Below, one piece after another: positions 18,686 to 27,198 of a stretch of 64,000 bases of DNA. This DNA is from Caryophanales bacterium UBA6356. GTDB taxonomy: Bacteria; Bacillota_I; Bacilli_A; RFN20; CAG-826. The notes beneath the pieces are model-generated. The model was not told the origin of the DNA, did no database searches, and worked only from the letters and a program-made list of their open reading frames with translations. Position numbers and translations under genes: made by a program. Location of the stretch: assembly GCA_002440125.1 (NCBI GenBank), contig DJRQ01000035.1, forward strand, positions 8,074 through 72,073. Reading direction: 5' to 3'. Positions within the stretch are counted from its first letter, which is position 1; every line of letters begins with the position of its first letter.

Positions 18686-19561
18686 TTAAGCTTTCTTGGA
18701 GACAGGATGCGCTCCATCGTTCAAATAAAGGACGCCCAGGCAATGAGGACCGCAATGCGTGCTAATGGTCGCGCCGGCATGGGTTGGGTAGATGTTCTTA
18801 AATCCTCTTTCCTTAAGCTTCTCTTTCACTTTTTCGACGATTGGGTCCTCCATCGAGGAGAAAGTGATGAAAACGTTCTCCAAATCGGGGTTATGGAATT
18901 CCTCCAAAGTGGCATTGACATAGTCCAAGACCCATTTCTCGGTGTTCCCGCGGAACTTTTTGGCGCTATGCATTTTGCCCGTTTTCGGATCCATGATGAT
19001 TTGAGGTTTTATCTTCAAGAGATTGACGCCTAAGCGCGCCAAAGCGCTGCACCGTCCGCCTTTATAAAGGTATTCTACGTTTTCAAGGCCGAAAGAAGTC
19101 TGATCGTTAGGAATTCTTTCTTTCACCTTTTCGACGATTTCAGGCGCGCTATAGCCATTCTCTTTGAGCTCCGAGGCATAGATGGCCAAAAGGGCGATGC
19201 CCGTCGAAAGGACCATGCTGTCGATGACAAATATCTTCCCTTCGAATTCCTTCTCCGCCGCGAAAGCGTTTTGGCAAGCGCAACTGATGCCACTCGAAAG
19301 CGAAATATGGATAACCTCGTCGTAATCTTGAAGAAGCCTTTTGAAATAGGCTTCGAATTCGCCGACATTGATGGCCGAGGTATGGGGAAGATGTCCGGTG
19401 CGAGAAACGAAATCAAAGAGATCTTGGCTCTTAATCTCGCCATCCTTGCCTTCCTTTCCATCCATCACAATCGTGAAGGGAATGGTATGAATATCGAATT
19501 TTTGAAGCAATTCCGGCGTAAAATCGGCCGCCGTCTCAACGGAAATCGCAATTTTGCTCAT
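18686..19561 (-). CDS. DegV family fatty-acid-binding protein
   Basis: A 291-residue DegV protein. Members bind a single fatty acid and act with the FakA kinase to phosphorylate exogenous fatty acids. The N-terminal IAISVETAADF, the PHTSAINVGEF segment and the ISLSSGISCACQNA loop (fatty-acid headgroup contacts) match the family. ATG 19561 follows AAAGGAG. No fakA is in the window. The gene stands alone between the rimP operon and the diaminopentanoate-dehydrogenase-like gene. Confidence 0.92.
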   Translation of the reverse strand: MSKIAISVETAADFTPELLQKFDIHTIPFTIVMDGKEGKDGEIKSQDLFDFVSRTGHLPHTSAINVGEFEAYFKRLLQDYDEVIHISLSSGISCACQNAFAAEKEFEGKIFVIDSMVLSTGIALLAIYASELKENGYSAPEIVEKVKERIPNDQTSFGLENVEYLYKGGRCSALARLGVNLLKIKPQIIMDPKTGKMHSAKKFRGNTEKWVLDYVNATLEEFHNPDLENVFITFSSMEDPIVEKVKEKLKERGFKNIYPTHAGATISTHCGPHCLGVLYLNDGAHPVSKKA

Positions 19562-19670
19562 TTGAAAACTCCTTTCAAAACATACTTATTCTAAGGAAAC
19601 AAGAAGGAAAAATCGAAGAAAATATCCTTTTAACGACGTTTTTTTTACTTTTCAAAGCAGAGAAAGAGAT

Positions 19671-19698
19671 AAAGAAAAGAGGCCGCGGTCGCGACCTC
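19671..19698 (-). terminator. Terminator of the diaminopentanoate-dehydrogenase-like gene
   Basis: A GC-rich stem (19679-19698, GAGG/CCTC outer, CGCG/CGCG inner, one mismatch) is followed on the minus strand by TTTTCTTT. Confidence 0.75.
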
Positions 19699-19717
19699 GA
19701 TAGAGATAAGGGAAGCC

Positions 19718-20743
19718 TTATTCCGGCATTCTCATTGGGTAAGGAAGATAATTCAACGTCTCGAGTTGGTCAAGAGTCACTAAACCAAAAGGAGCGTTAA
19801 GAACGGTCGGGATGCGGTTAACGATTGTGGCGCAGGTATGTTCCACCGTGGCCGGTTTAACGACGTGGAACTCGGTATTGGGCTCGCCCGTGATCTTCCA
19901 ATCGCACATATCGCCATCGTCTTTGCCATAGACTTTGCCAATGCACTTGGTCACAAGATCGATTCCTTGGTGGGTTTTGGTCGTAACAACAGCCGCCATG
20001 CCGATGCATTCCCCTTTCTTAAGGACACGGCCCATGGTCTTCGATTCGATGTCTTTGTCCCCGAAATAAGGTTCGGCATGTTGCTCGATAGACATAATCG
20101 AAAGTCCAAGGCGCTCGGCCAACGCTTCATTGCTATTCCAAACGTAGCAAGGAACGATTTCGGCGGGATGGGCCAAGGTCTTTTCGAATTCCTCGGCACT
20201 TAAGCCGACACCATGGGCTTTCGCCAAAGCGAGTCCATATTCCTCAACGTTATAAGAGACGGCCCCTTCGATTTTCTTGATGCTATGGCATCCGCCAGCG
20301 ACCAAGGCCACCATATTGACCCAGAAGACGTCTTCCATGCCGCTTCCGACAATCGTGCAGCCATTGTCTTTTGCCGTTTTGTCGAGAATATTGGCAAGAT
20401 AGGCGCTAGTGGTTCTGGCATAGGTCATCTCTTCGCAGGTAGTGATAACGTTAATGCCGCGTTTTAAGCATTTCATGAAGTGAGGGAAGCAATCGCTCAC
20501 CAAGCTAAAGAGAGTCACGACAGCAATATCCGCATCGCAACTATCAAGAACCTCATCAGCGTCCGAGCTGATCTTGACGTTCAGCTTATAGCCAAGACCG
20601 CAAACTTCCCCTAAGTCTTTGCCGACAATCGCCGGATTATTGTCGATAGCGCCAACGATTTCAGCGCCTTTATCGACAAGGTAGCGAACGATATAGCGGC
20701 TCATCTTTCCACATCCATATTGGACGACTTTGATCTTTTCCAT
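19718..20743 (-). CDS. 2,4-diaminopentanoate dehydrogenase-like NAD(P) oxidoreductase
   Basis: A 341-residue protein with an N-terminal dihydrodipicolinate-reductase-type Rossmann fold ([17 protein letters not shown], about residues 6-22) and a long C-terminal domain like that of 2,4-diaminopentanoate dehydrogenase (Ord) of clostridial ornithine fermentation. None of the other ornithine-degradation genes are nearby, so the substrate may differ. It is monocistronic, with a good promoter, a cre-like site over the transcription start and its own terminator. ATG 20743 has AGGAG upstream. Family is fairly sure; substrate is not. Confidence 0.78.
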   Translation of the reverse strand: MEKIKVVQYGCGKMSRYIVRYLVDKGAEIVGAIDNNPAIVGKDLGEVCGLGYKLNVKISSDADEVLDSCDADIAVVTLFSLVSDCFPHFMKCLKRGINVITTCEEMTYARTTSAYLANILDKTAKDNGCTIVGSGMEDVFWVNMVALVAGGCHSIKKIEGAVSYNVEEYGLALAKAHGVGLSAEEFEKTLAHPAEIVPCYVWNSNEALAERLGLSIMSIEQHAEPYFGDKDIESKTMGRVLKKGECIGMAAVVTTKTHQGIDLVTKCIGKVYGKDDGDMCDWKITGEPNTEFHVVKPATVEHTCATIVNRIPTVLNAPFGLVTLDQLETLNYLPYPMRMPE

Positions 20744-20755
20744 ATTGTTCTCCTT

Positions 20756-20769
20756 TCAAAGCGCTTCCA
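20756..20769 (-). promoter_or_regulatory. cre-like site over the transcription start
   Basis: TGGAAGCGCTTTGA has the AAGCGCTT core of a CcpA site, with two mismatches to the cre consensus. It sits just downstream of the -10, where binding would block transcription. Confidence 0.4.
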
Positions 20770-20797
20770 TTTTAGTTAAAAAAGGAAAAGAGAGCAA
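20769..20797 (-). promoter_or_regulatory. Promoter of the diaminopentanoate-dehydrogenase-like gene
   Basis: -35 TTGCTC (20792-20797), 17-bp spacer, -10 TAAAAT (20769-20774). Confidence 0.65.
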
Positions 20798-20833
20798 GGA
20801 TATCGGTATCGAAATAACGATATACCGAAAAAC

Positions 20834-20854
20834 AAAAAAACACGCGAACGCGTG
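20834..20854 (-). terminator. Terminator downstream of tRNA-Thr
   Basis: A 6-bp perfect stem (CACGCG/CGCGTG with a 2-nt centre) followed on the minus strand by seven T. Confidence 0.85.
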
Positions 20855-20866
20855 CCCTTTGCTTTT

Positions 20867-20940
20867 TGGTGCCCCGCCGCAGAGTCGAACTACGAATTGG
20901 TCCTTACCATGGACCCGTTATGCCGTTTAACTAGCGGGGC
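20867..20940 (-). tRNA. tRNA-Thr (anticodon GGU)
   Basis: A 74-nt cloverleaf including an encoded CCA. Acceptor GCCCCGC pairs with GCGGGGC; the anticodon stem GGTCC/GGACC holds loop ATGGTAA, giving anticodon GGU; the T loop is TTCGACT. It is followed by a terminator and preceded by its own promoter. Confidence 0.95.
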
Positions 20941-20966
20941 ATCGCCTTCTTCCGAAAGCGTTATCG

Positions 20967-20995
20967 ATTATAGAGACTTCTCCTCCTTCTCGCAA
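20967..20995 (-). promoter_or_regulatory. tRNA-Thr promoter
   Basis: -35 TTGCGA (20990-20995), 17-bp spacer, -10 TATAAT (20967-20972). Confidence 0.75.
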
Positions 20996-21036
20996 GGCTT
21001 TTGTGAGAATTCCGACACTTCGGATGAAGATGCCCG

Positions 21037-22332
21037 TTAAAGGACTTCTTCCCCCATAAGATCGTAAACAAAAGCGCGTTCGATTTTGACTTTGACGCGC
21101 TCCCCTACTTTATGCTCTTTTAAGCCCCTGAAGAAGATGCGACCATCGATATCGTCAGGCGCATTCCAATAGCTCCGGAGAAGATAAAGCTTTTCTTTGG
21201 GATCGAAATGGGTCACAAACCCTTCCATCACTTCTCCCACATGCTCCTTATTGCGCTCATAGCTCGTGCTCTTGGCTAAACGCATAATCTCGTCTTTTCT
21301 CCTTTGCTTTTCCTTTTCGGGGACTTGCGAAGGACGCGAATAAGCAGCCGTCCCTTCTTCGCGAGAGTAGGTAAAGACGCCAAGGTGATCGAAACGGACC
21401 TCTTTCAAGAATTCCAAGGTCTTCTTATGGTCTTCAACGCTTTCGCCAGGAAAGCCGGCAATAAGGGTCGTGCGAAGCGCCTTTTTGGGGAACAAGGCGT
21501 CGATTTTCTTGAAAAGCTCCCTCATTTCTGATACGTCGCCATGGCGATTCATCTTCTTAAGAACCTCATCGGAAGCGCTTTGGATGGGGATATCGAAATA
21601 AGGCTCGATATGCTTCGAATCGCGAATGAAAAGAAGCTCTTCGTCAGTAATTTCCTCTGGATAGAGGTAAAGAAGCCGAATGGATTGGAAACTAAGGGCA
21701 TCAAGTTCCTTTAAAAGATCCAGCATATTGGGTTTTTTGTTTTCGAAATCAAGGCCATAATGCATCGGATCTTGCGAAACGAGGCAAATCTCCTTGACGC
21801 CTTTTTTCAACAATTCTTTGGCATCCGAGAGAATGTCTTTCAAAGGTCTCGAAACCATCCTCCCGCGGATCTTCGGAATGGCGCAAAAGGCGCACATATT
21901 ATCGCAGCCTTCGCTGATCTTAAGATAGCTTGTGAAGGGAGAAGTGGAAAGAACGCGGCGCGAAAGGTCGAAAGGAGAGAGAGGTTCTTCTCCTAAAAGA
22001 GCGGAAAGCTTCATGTGCAAGGATGGGTAGTCGCGAAGCGGAACCCATAAAGCCACTTCCGGAATGGCGTTTCGAAGTTCTTCGAGATTCCTTTCCACAA
22101 AGCAGCCAAGGACCACCACTTTCGCTTTTTTGTAGCGCGTCATCTCTAGAATCGTCTCGATGGATTCGGCTTTGGCGCTTTCGATGAAGCCGCATGTATT
22201 GACCAAAATCAAATCCGCTTCTTTGGGGTCGTTTGTTATTTCGTAACGCTCTTTCGGAAACATCCCAAGAAGCGCTTCGCTATCGACGAGATTTTTCGCG
22301 CAGCCAAGCGATACAACGCCGATTTTTTTCAT
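21037..22332 (-). CDS. rimO: Ribosomal protein S12 methylthiotransferase RimO
   Basis: A 431-residue radical-SAM enzyme that methylthiolates Asp of ribosomal protein S12. The order is UPF0004 domain (SLGCAKNLVDSE, residues 8-19), radical SAM domain with the CxxxCxxC cluster motif (GCDNMCAFCAIP, about 142-153), and a C-terminal TRAM domain (VGERVKVKIERAFVYDLMGE). The gene overlaps the galK stop by ATGA, so it is co-transcribed with the galactose genes, an arrangement with no obvious functional reason. Confidence 0.94.
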   Translation of the reverse strand: MKKIGVVSLGCAKNLVDSEALLGMFPKERYEITNDPKEADLILVNTCGFIESAKAESIETILEMTRYKKAKVVVLGCFVERNLEELRNAIPEVALWVPLRDYPSLHMKLSALLGEEPLSPFDLSRRVLSTSPFTSYLKISEGCDNMCAFCAIPKIRGRMVSRPLKDILSDAKELLKKGVKEICLVSQDPMHYGLDFENKKPNMLDLLKELDALSFQSIRLLYLYPEEITDEELLFIRDSKHIEPYFDIPIQSASDEVLKKMNRHGDVSEMRELFKKIDALFPKKALRTTLIAGFPGESVEDHKKTLEFLKEVRFDHLGVFTYSREEGTAAYSRPSQVPEKEKQRRKDEIMRLAKSTSYERNKEHVGEVMEGFVTHFDPKEKLYLLRSYWNAPDDIDGRIFFRGLKEHKVGERVKVKIERAFVYDLMGEEVL

Positions 22333-23504
22333 GGCCTTACCTCGTATGCTCCTTCATTTGGTATAAAGACTTCGGAAATGGACTCTTCCCCATAATATCT
22401 CCGCATCGTTTTCAAGAAAGACTCCTTTTCTTCGTTAGGCACGAAGCAAAGGACGGTTCCGAAAAAGCCTCCCCCCATCGCTCTTGCGCTTCCTTTTTGA
22501 AGGAGGCTTTGAGCGCGGGAAACGCATTCGAAGGGAGAATGCGAGAAATTGTCGGAAACCATCACATTCTTCAAAAGGGATTCTTGAGAGAGTTCCGTTT
22601 CCCTAACGATTTCCAAAAAGAGGTCCCTATTCCCCTCTTGAAGGGCCTCAAACGCCCTTTGGACCCGACGAACTTCTCCGAAATAATGAAGCGCCCTATT
22701 CCGCTCGCTTTCCGTTAAAAGAGAAGGCAAAAAGGCCTTTTCCATGAAGGAAAGGTAATCGCAATCGGCCAGGCGCTTCTTCCCTAAGGCTTTTCCCGCG
22801 GCGTTTTTCATGTCGTTTGGGATAGTTGCGTAAAGCCCGCTAAGGCCCTCATGCGATCCCCCAGGATTCACAAGATAAAGGCTTAAGCCCCATTCCAAAG
22901 GGAAGGAAACCGATTCCACGCGGGGATTCTCGGGATCGAAGAAATCCACATAGGAAACGCCTCCAAAAACCGATCCGCACTGATCGAGGAGACCGGAAGG
23001 CTTCCCGAAATAGACGTTTTCGCTGTATTGCCCACCTTTGGCCATCGTCTTTTTATCGATTTTCCCTTGGTTATAGAAAACGTTTTGGATGGCCAATATA
23101 AGCATTTCGTAGGCGGCGCTGCTCGAAACGCCAGCCCCCTTGAAGATGTCGCTGGTCAAAGAAGCTTTGAATCCTCCGATTTTGTAGCCTTTTTCTCGCA
23201 AATAGGAAAGGCAGCCTTTCGTTAGGCTTAGCGATGTCCCGACTTCCTTTTCTTTTAGAGAAAGATCCTCGATCGAAAAACGAAAAGGCGGGTAGCCTTC
23301 GCTAGCGACTTCCACGTTTTGGCTTTTGGAGACGCTTGCGAGAATGGAAAGCGAACAAGCCGAAACAAGGCATTTCCCACCTTGGTGGTCGGTATGATTC
23401 CCAAGGAGCTCGAGCCTTCCAAAGCTTTCAAAATGGGTAAGAGGCTTCTCTTGGAAAGAAGCAAAAAAGAGTTGGTCGCATTTCGATATCCGAGCTTTAT
23501 TCAT
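22329..23504 (-). CDS. galK: Galactokinase (GHMP family)
   Basis: A 391-residue kinase that phosphorylates galactose. GHMP motifs: substrate-side motif GRLELLGNHTDHQGG (about residues 28-42), ATP loop FKGAGVSSSAAYEML, and the third motif GGGFFGTVLCFV near the C-terminus. The usual GEHTDY reads GNHTDH here, a variant that alters a sugar-contacting Glu. ATG 23504 has GGAGG 6 nt upstream and the frame overlaps the galT end by 8 nt. Third of the three Leloir genes in this operon. Confidence 0.88.
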   Translation of the reverse strand: MNKARISKCDQLFFASFQEKPLTHFESFGRLELLGNHTDHQGGKCLVSACSLSILASVSKSQNVEVASEGYPPFRFSIEDLSLKEKEVGTSLSLTKGCLSYLREKGYKIGGFKASLTSDIFKGAGVSSSAAYEMLILAIQNVFYNQGKIDKKTMAKGGQYSENVYFGKPSGLLDQCGSVFGGVSYVDFFDPENPRVESVSFPLEWGLSLYLVNPGGSHEGLSGLYATIPNDMKNAAGKALGKKRLADCDYLSFMEKAFLPSLLTESERNRALHYFGEVRRVQRAFEALQEGNRDLFLEIVRETELSQESLLKNVMVSDNFSHSPFECVSRAQSLLQKGSARAMGGGFFGTVLCFVPNEEKESFLKTMRRYYGEESISEVFIPNEGAYEVRP

Positions 23505-24987
23505 AAAAAACCTCCTTCAAGAAGCGGTGCAAGCCTCTATTGCCGTTTTCATCGTCCTTATAAACCGCCACGTTTTCCAGGATCCCTCGACAGACATTAT
23601 TGATGTATTCTCTCGATGAAATCTTATCCTTCTTCATTATTTCAATCATAGGGAAGAAGGGCTCGATATCCGGATATAGGGATATTGCTTCCTCTTTCGA
23701 TAAGCCTCTCGAGACAACGTCATCCACTTCTTTTTGCTGACGAAGCAAACGAGCTGGAAGAATGAAGAGGCCAGCCGCTTCGATAAGGCCAATGCCTTCT
23801 TTTTTGATGGGGTGGTACTCTTGGTGCGCGTGGAAGATGCCATCGGGATAACGCGCATCCGTACGGTTATTCCTTAAGCCGATGATAAGACGATAGGTGT
23901 CGCCTTTCTTCTCGGCAAAGGGGGTGATGGTGTTATGCCTTTCTTCGCCAATCCCCGAAAGGATATCGCAACTGGGGTCGGAATAAGGACGCCACGCTTG
24001 GAGGATCCTATCGCCAAGCGCCTCAAGATCAGAACGGTCCTTTCCCTCAAGGCAAAGGGCGGTGATATAGAAATCAAGGATGGAAAGCTCGCTTCCTTTC
24101 GCCGTCTTAAAAACGACTTCTTTCTTCGGCGCTTTCAAAAGAGGGAGTATAGGCTCGCCACCTTGGAAATGCTCGTGATTCAGAATCGAACCGCCGACGA
24201 TGGGAAGATCGCTATTGCTACCGATATAGAAGAAAGGGAAACGGTCGACAAAATCGAATAAGCGCGTAAAGGTCTTTCGACAAATGGCCATCGGCGTATG
24301 TTCTTTCTCGAAAGCGATAAGATGCTTTGGAAAATAGCCATAAGGGGAATATTGCAAGAACCAGCGCTCCCCCGCCAAAGAAAGGGAAACAAAACGTATG
24401 TTGGTCCGGGCGGCGTGTTTCATATCCCCATAATACCCGAGATTCTCTTCGCAAAGAGGGCATTTCGGGTAATCCACGCTTTGAACTTTTAGAAGCTTGG
24501 CGATGTCTTTGTTGTTTTTCTCGGGTTTCGAAAGATTGATCGAGATCAAAAGAGGGCTGCCCTTCTCAAATTTCGCTTCCCACAAAAGGTTCCGATCGAC
24601 TTTCGTCTTTTGGAAATAATGATTGTCGATGGAAAGCTTATAAAGCCAAGAGAGGGCTTCTTTCCCTCCACTTTCCTTTTCGATATTCAAAAACATCTTT
24701 TCGGTCGCGCTCGGCAAAGGGGAAAGAAGGCCGAGGATAAAATCGGCTGCCCTTTCGCTCTCGCTTTCGCTCACCTCTTGGAGAGCCAGATCTTTTTGAA
24801 GTTCCTCTATCAAGGTGTCGGGAACCTCCAAAGAAGCAATCTTTTTCTCATCTATTTCGCCTTCGAAGGGCGAGGCCAAATGAAACTCGTGGAGAAGGAT
24901 ATTAGAGAAATAGATGGCATCCTCTTCGTCTAAAAAGAGATGGGTTTTGGCGTAATAAACGAATTCTTTAAGCGTTTTTTGAAGCAT
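23497..24987 (-). CDS. galT: Galactose-1-phosphate uridylyltransferase, class II
   Basis: A protein of about 496 residues of the Bacillota type (class II GalT), which exchanges UMP between UDP-glucose and galactose-1-phosphate. The active-site-like NHEHFQGG motif is near residue 280, and the LCLEGKDRSDLEALG and FHAHQEYHPIKKEGIGLIEAAG segments fit the class. I chose ATG 24987 because AGGA lies 7 nt upstream of it; the ATG at 24993 overlaps the galM stop as ATGA but sits too close to that ribosome site. No UDP-galactose epimerase gene (galE) is in the window. Confidence 0.92.
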   Translation of the reverse strand: MLQKTLKEFVYYAKTHLFLDEEDAIYFSNILLHEFHLASPFEGEIDEKKIASLEVPDTLIEELQKDLALQEVSESESERAADFILGLLSPLPSATEKMFLNIEKESGGKEALSWLYKLSIDNHYFQKTKVDRNLLWEAKFEKGSPLLISINLSKPEKNNKDIAKLLKVQSVDYPKCPLCEENLGYYGDMKHAARTNIRFVSLSLAGERWFLQYSPYGYFPKHLIAFEKEHTPMAICRKTFTRLFDFVDRFPFFYIGSNSDLPIVGGSILNHEHFQGGEPILPLLKAPKKEVVFKTAKGSELSILDFYITALCLEGKDRSDLEALGDRILQAWRPYSDPSCDILSGIGEERHNTITPFAEKKGDTYRLIIGLRNNRTDARYPDGIFHAHQEYHPIKKEGIGLIEAAGLFILPARLLRQQKEVDDVVSRGLSKEEAISLYPDIEPFFPMIEIMKKDKISSREYINNVCRGILENVAVYKDDENGNRGLHRFLKEVFYE

Positions 24988-24989
24988 AA

Positions 24990-25976
24990 TCATTTCCTTT
25001 CGAAGATATATTCAATAAAGCGGCTTTGGCCCTTTTCTTTCGAGCAAAGCATCTCGTCTTTCCTTAGGATATCGAATTCCGGTTCCATGGCAAGGCCAGA
25101 ATGAGGCTCTTCTAAAAAGCCCGTATAAAGCTCGGTTCCGTCTTTTGGATAATTAAGCGCATAGCAAACAAGAGTCGGATAATCGGTGTAAAGCTTCATG
25201 GAAAAAAGAGGGCTTTCCAATAAGGCGGCCTCATCCCTTTGCTTTAAGAGCAAGAAGGCATGGTCGATGCCTTTGGCGGCGCTCTTTAGGAGATCTTGGG
25301 CATCGAGTCTTTCCTTTAAGGGAGTCAAAGAGGAAAAATCAAGGTCCTTGGGCGTTTTTTCAAAGCCCAGAGGGATTTGCTCCGCATCGTATTTGGTGCT
25401 TTCTTCGGCGGCGATGAAAAGAGAATGGTTGGAGACGTTTTGATAGCCGCCAAGATTGAAATAGCAATGGCTCGTAAGGCTTAAAGGGGTATCGCAAGAG
25501 GAATGGCTCCGATAGGAAATCTTTAGACGCGGCTCTTTCTTCGCGACTTCATAGATCACTTCCGTATCGACGCTTCCTGGGAAGCCTCCTTCCAAAGCGG
25601 GGCTATGGACCTTGAAAGAAACGAAAACGGAGGCTTCGTTTTCGCTTACCGAATAATCGAATTTCTTATAGCCATATCCGGCGCTTCCCCCATGGAGCGT
25701 ATTTCCGTTTTCCCCTTTCTCGAGAGAGTAGTGCTTCCCTCCGAAAAAGAGATCGCCACCCTTGATTCTTCCAGCGATTCGACCGATGGTCTTTCCATAT
25801 TGCCGAGAAGTTTTAAACCAGGCTCGCTTATCCTTTTCGGCGATAAGAAGATCCTTTCCATCGAGCTTCATTCGGTAAAGACCCGCCCCCACATCGCAAA
25901 GCAAAAGCTCAAAATGGTCGTCATTGCGAAGCTCAATCCAATGGGCTCCTAATTCTTCAAACACTTTCACTTCCAT
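24990..25976 (-). CDS. galM: Aldose 1-epimerase (galactose mutarotase)
   Basis: A protein of about 328 residues that interconverts alpha and beta galactose before phosphorylation. Active-site motifs: GNTLHGGSAGYGYKKFD (about residues 90-106), SLTSHCYFNLGG (catalytic His), and GLAMEPEFDI near the end. ATG 25976 overlaps the stop of the alcohol dehydrogenase (TAATG) with AGGAG 8 nt upstream; an in-frame ATG at 25982 is too close to the ribosome site. Part of the adh-galM-galT-galK-rimO run. Confidence 0.9.
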   Translation of the reverse strand: MEVKVFEELGAHWIELRNDDHFELLLCDVGAGLYRMKLDGKDLLIAEKDKRAWFKTSRQYGKTIGRIAGRIKGGDLFFGGKHYSLEKGENGNTLHGGSAGYGYKKFDYSVSENEASVFVSFKVHSPALEGGFPGSVDTEVIYEVAKKEPRLKISYRSHSSCDTPLSLTSHCYFNLGGYQNVSNHSLFIAAEESTKYDAEQIPLGFEKTPKDLDFSSLTPLKERLDAQDLLKSAAKGIDHAFLLLKQRDEAALLESPLFSMKLYTDYPTLVCYALNYPKDGTELYTGFLEEPHSGLAMEPEFDILRKDEMLCSKEKGQSRFIEYIFERK

Positions 25977-27187
25977 TAACATAGCTCCTTTAATATGTTC
26001 TTTAGCTCTTTTTCGCTAAGTTCTTTCGGAACGGGGTAAAGAGGATTCGCCTCCTTGGCGGCGTGTTTTGCCAACGCTCCCAAATCCCCTTCCTTGATGA
26101 CCCCCTTAAAATCCTTCGGTATCCCCATGCGAGCATTCATTTCCTCGATATGGGCGATATAAGAGTCCGCTTTTTCCTTAATCGAGGCATCATAAGGCAA
26201 AAGAAGGCTGGCATCGGATAAACGCGCAAGAGGCTTATAAACGCTTTTGCCATATACTCTTAATAGTTTCGGCAAAAGAATCGCGTTGGCTAAGCCATGC
26301 GGAACATTATAAAATCCGCCAAGCGCGTGCGCCAAGGCGTGCACATAGCCAACATAGCTTCTTGTGAAGGCAGCGCCAGCCAAATAAGAAGCTTTGAGCA
26401 TCGCTTCCCGCGGCTCTTGGCTCAGGGGATCGCGATAAAACGCTTCGAGATTTTCAAAAATCAAGCGCGATGCTTGAATGCTATAGGATTTGGTTTTGCG
26501 CGTCCGGGCTTTTCCGATAAACGCCTCCACCGCGTGCGTTAAAGCGTCCATTCCCGTGGAAGCGATAATATGGGGAGGCAAGGTCTTTAGGACAATCGGA
26601 TCCAAAACCGCAAGGTTCGGGATGATATTCGGATCGTTGATGGAGAATTTATCTTTTGTTTTTTCGTTTACGAGGACCGCTGCCAAAGTCGTTTCGCTCC
26701 CCGTTCCGGCGGTCGAAGGTATGGCGATAAGCATTGAAAAACGCTTATGGACTTTCAAAAGCCCTTTGAGTTTTTCAGGGTTCTCTATTTTATTGGCAAC
26801 CATGGCTCCCACCGCTTTAGCAGTATCCATGACGCTTCCACCTCCTAAAGCGATAATGGAATCGCAATTCCCTTTAACGAAGGCGGCCTTGGCCCCCAAA
26901 ACACAACTGAAGGTCGGATTAGGAACGATTTCGCTATAGAAAATAGGATTGTAGTTGCTTTCCGAAAGGCTTTCCGAAAGGCTCTTATAGCATTCCGATT
27001 GGAGGAGATTGGGAGAAACAAGAACAAAGGGACGGTAGAAGCCTTTTTCGCGGAGGTAGGAAGCGATTTGTTTTATCGAACCCTCCCCTTCGATGAGAGG
27101 AGGGTTCTTGATGGCAAGCAAAGGCATGCCTATTTTATTTAAGAAGAATTGGTAGGTGCGACAATACGCCTTTTCAAAGATATTCAT
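25976..27187 (-). CDS. Iron-dependent alcohol dehydrogenase
   Basis: A group III Fe-ADH of about 403 residues. NAD-binding GGGSVMDTAKA is near residue 108; metal ligands lie in DALTHAVEAFIG and in HALAHALGGFYNVPHGLANA. Close relatives reduce aldehydes such as lactaldehyde or 3-hydroxypropionaldehyde, or butyraldehyde; the substrate here is not evident. ATG 27187 has AAAGGAG upstream; the longer frame to 27268 overlaps the cls end and is rejected. Between cls and galM, it may consume NADH made from sugar catabolism. Confidence 0.88.
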   Translation of the reverse strand: MNIFEKAYCRTYQFFLNKIGMPLLAIKNPPLIEGEGSIKQIASYLREKGFYRPFVLVSPNLLQSECYKSLSESLSESNYNPIFYSEIVPNPTFSCVLGAKAAFVKGNCDSIIALGGGSVMDTAKAVGAMVANKIENPEKLKGLLKVHKRFSMLIAIPSTAGTGSETTLAAVLVNEKTKDKFSINDPNIIPNLAVLDPIVLKTLPPHIIASTGMDALTHAVEAFIGKARTRKTKSYSIQASRLIFENLEAFYRDPLSQEPREAMLKASYLAGAAFTRSYVGYVHALAHALGGFYNVPHGLANAILLPKLLRVYGKSVYKPLARLSDASLLLPYDASIKEKADSYIAHIEEMNARMGIPKDFKGVIKEGDLGALAKHAAKEANPLYPVPKELSEKELKNILKELC

Positions 27188-27198
27188 AGAAGACTCCT

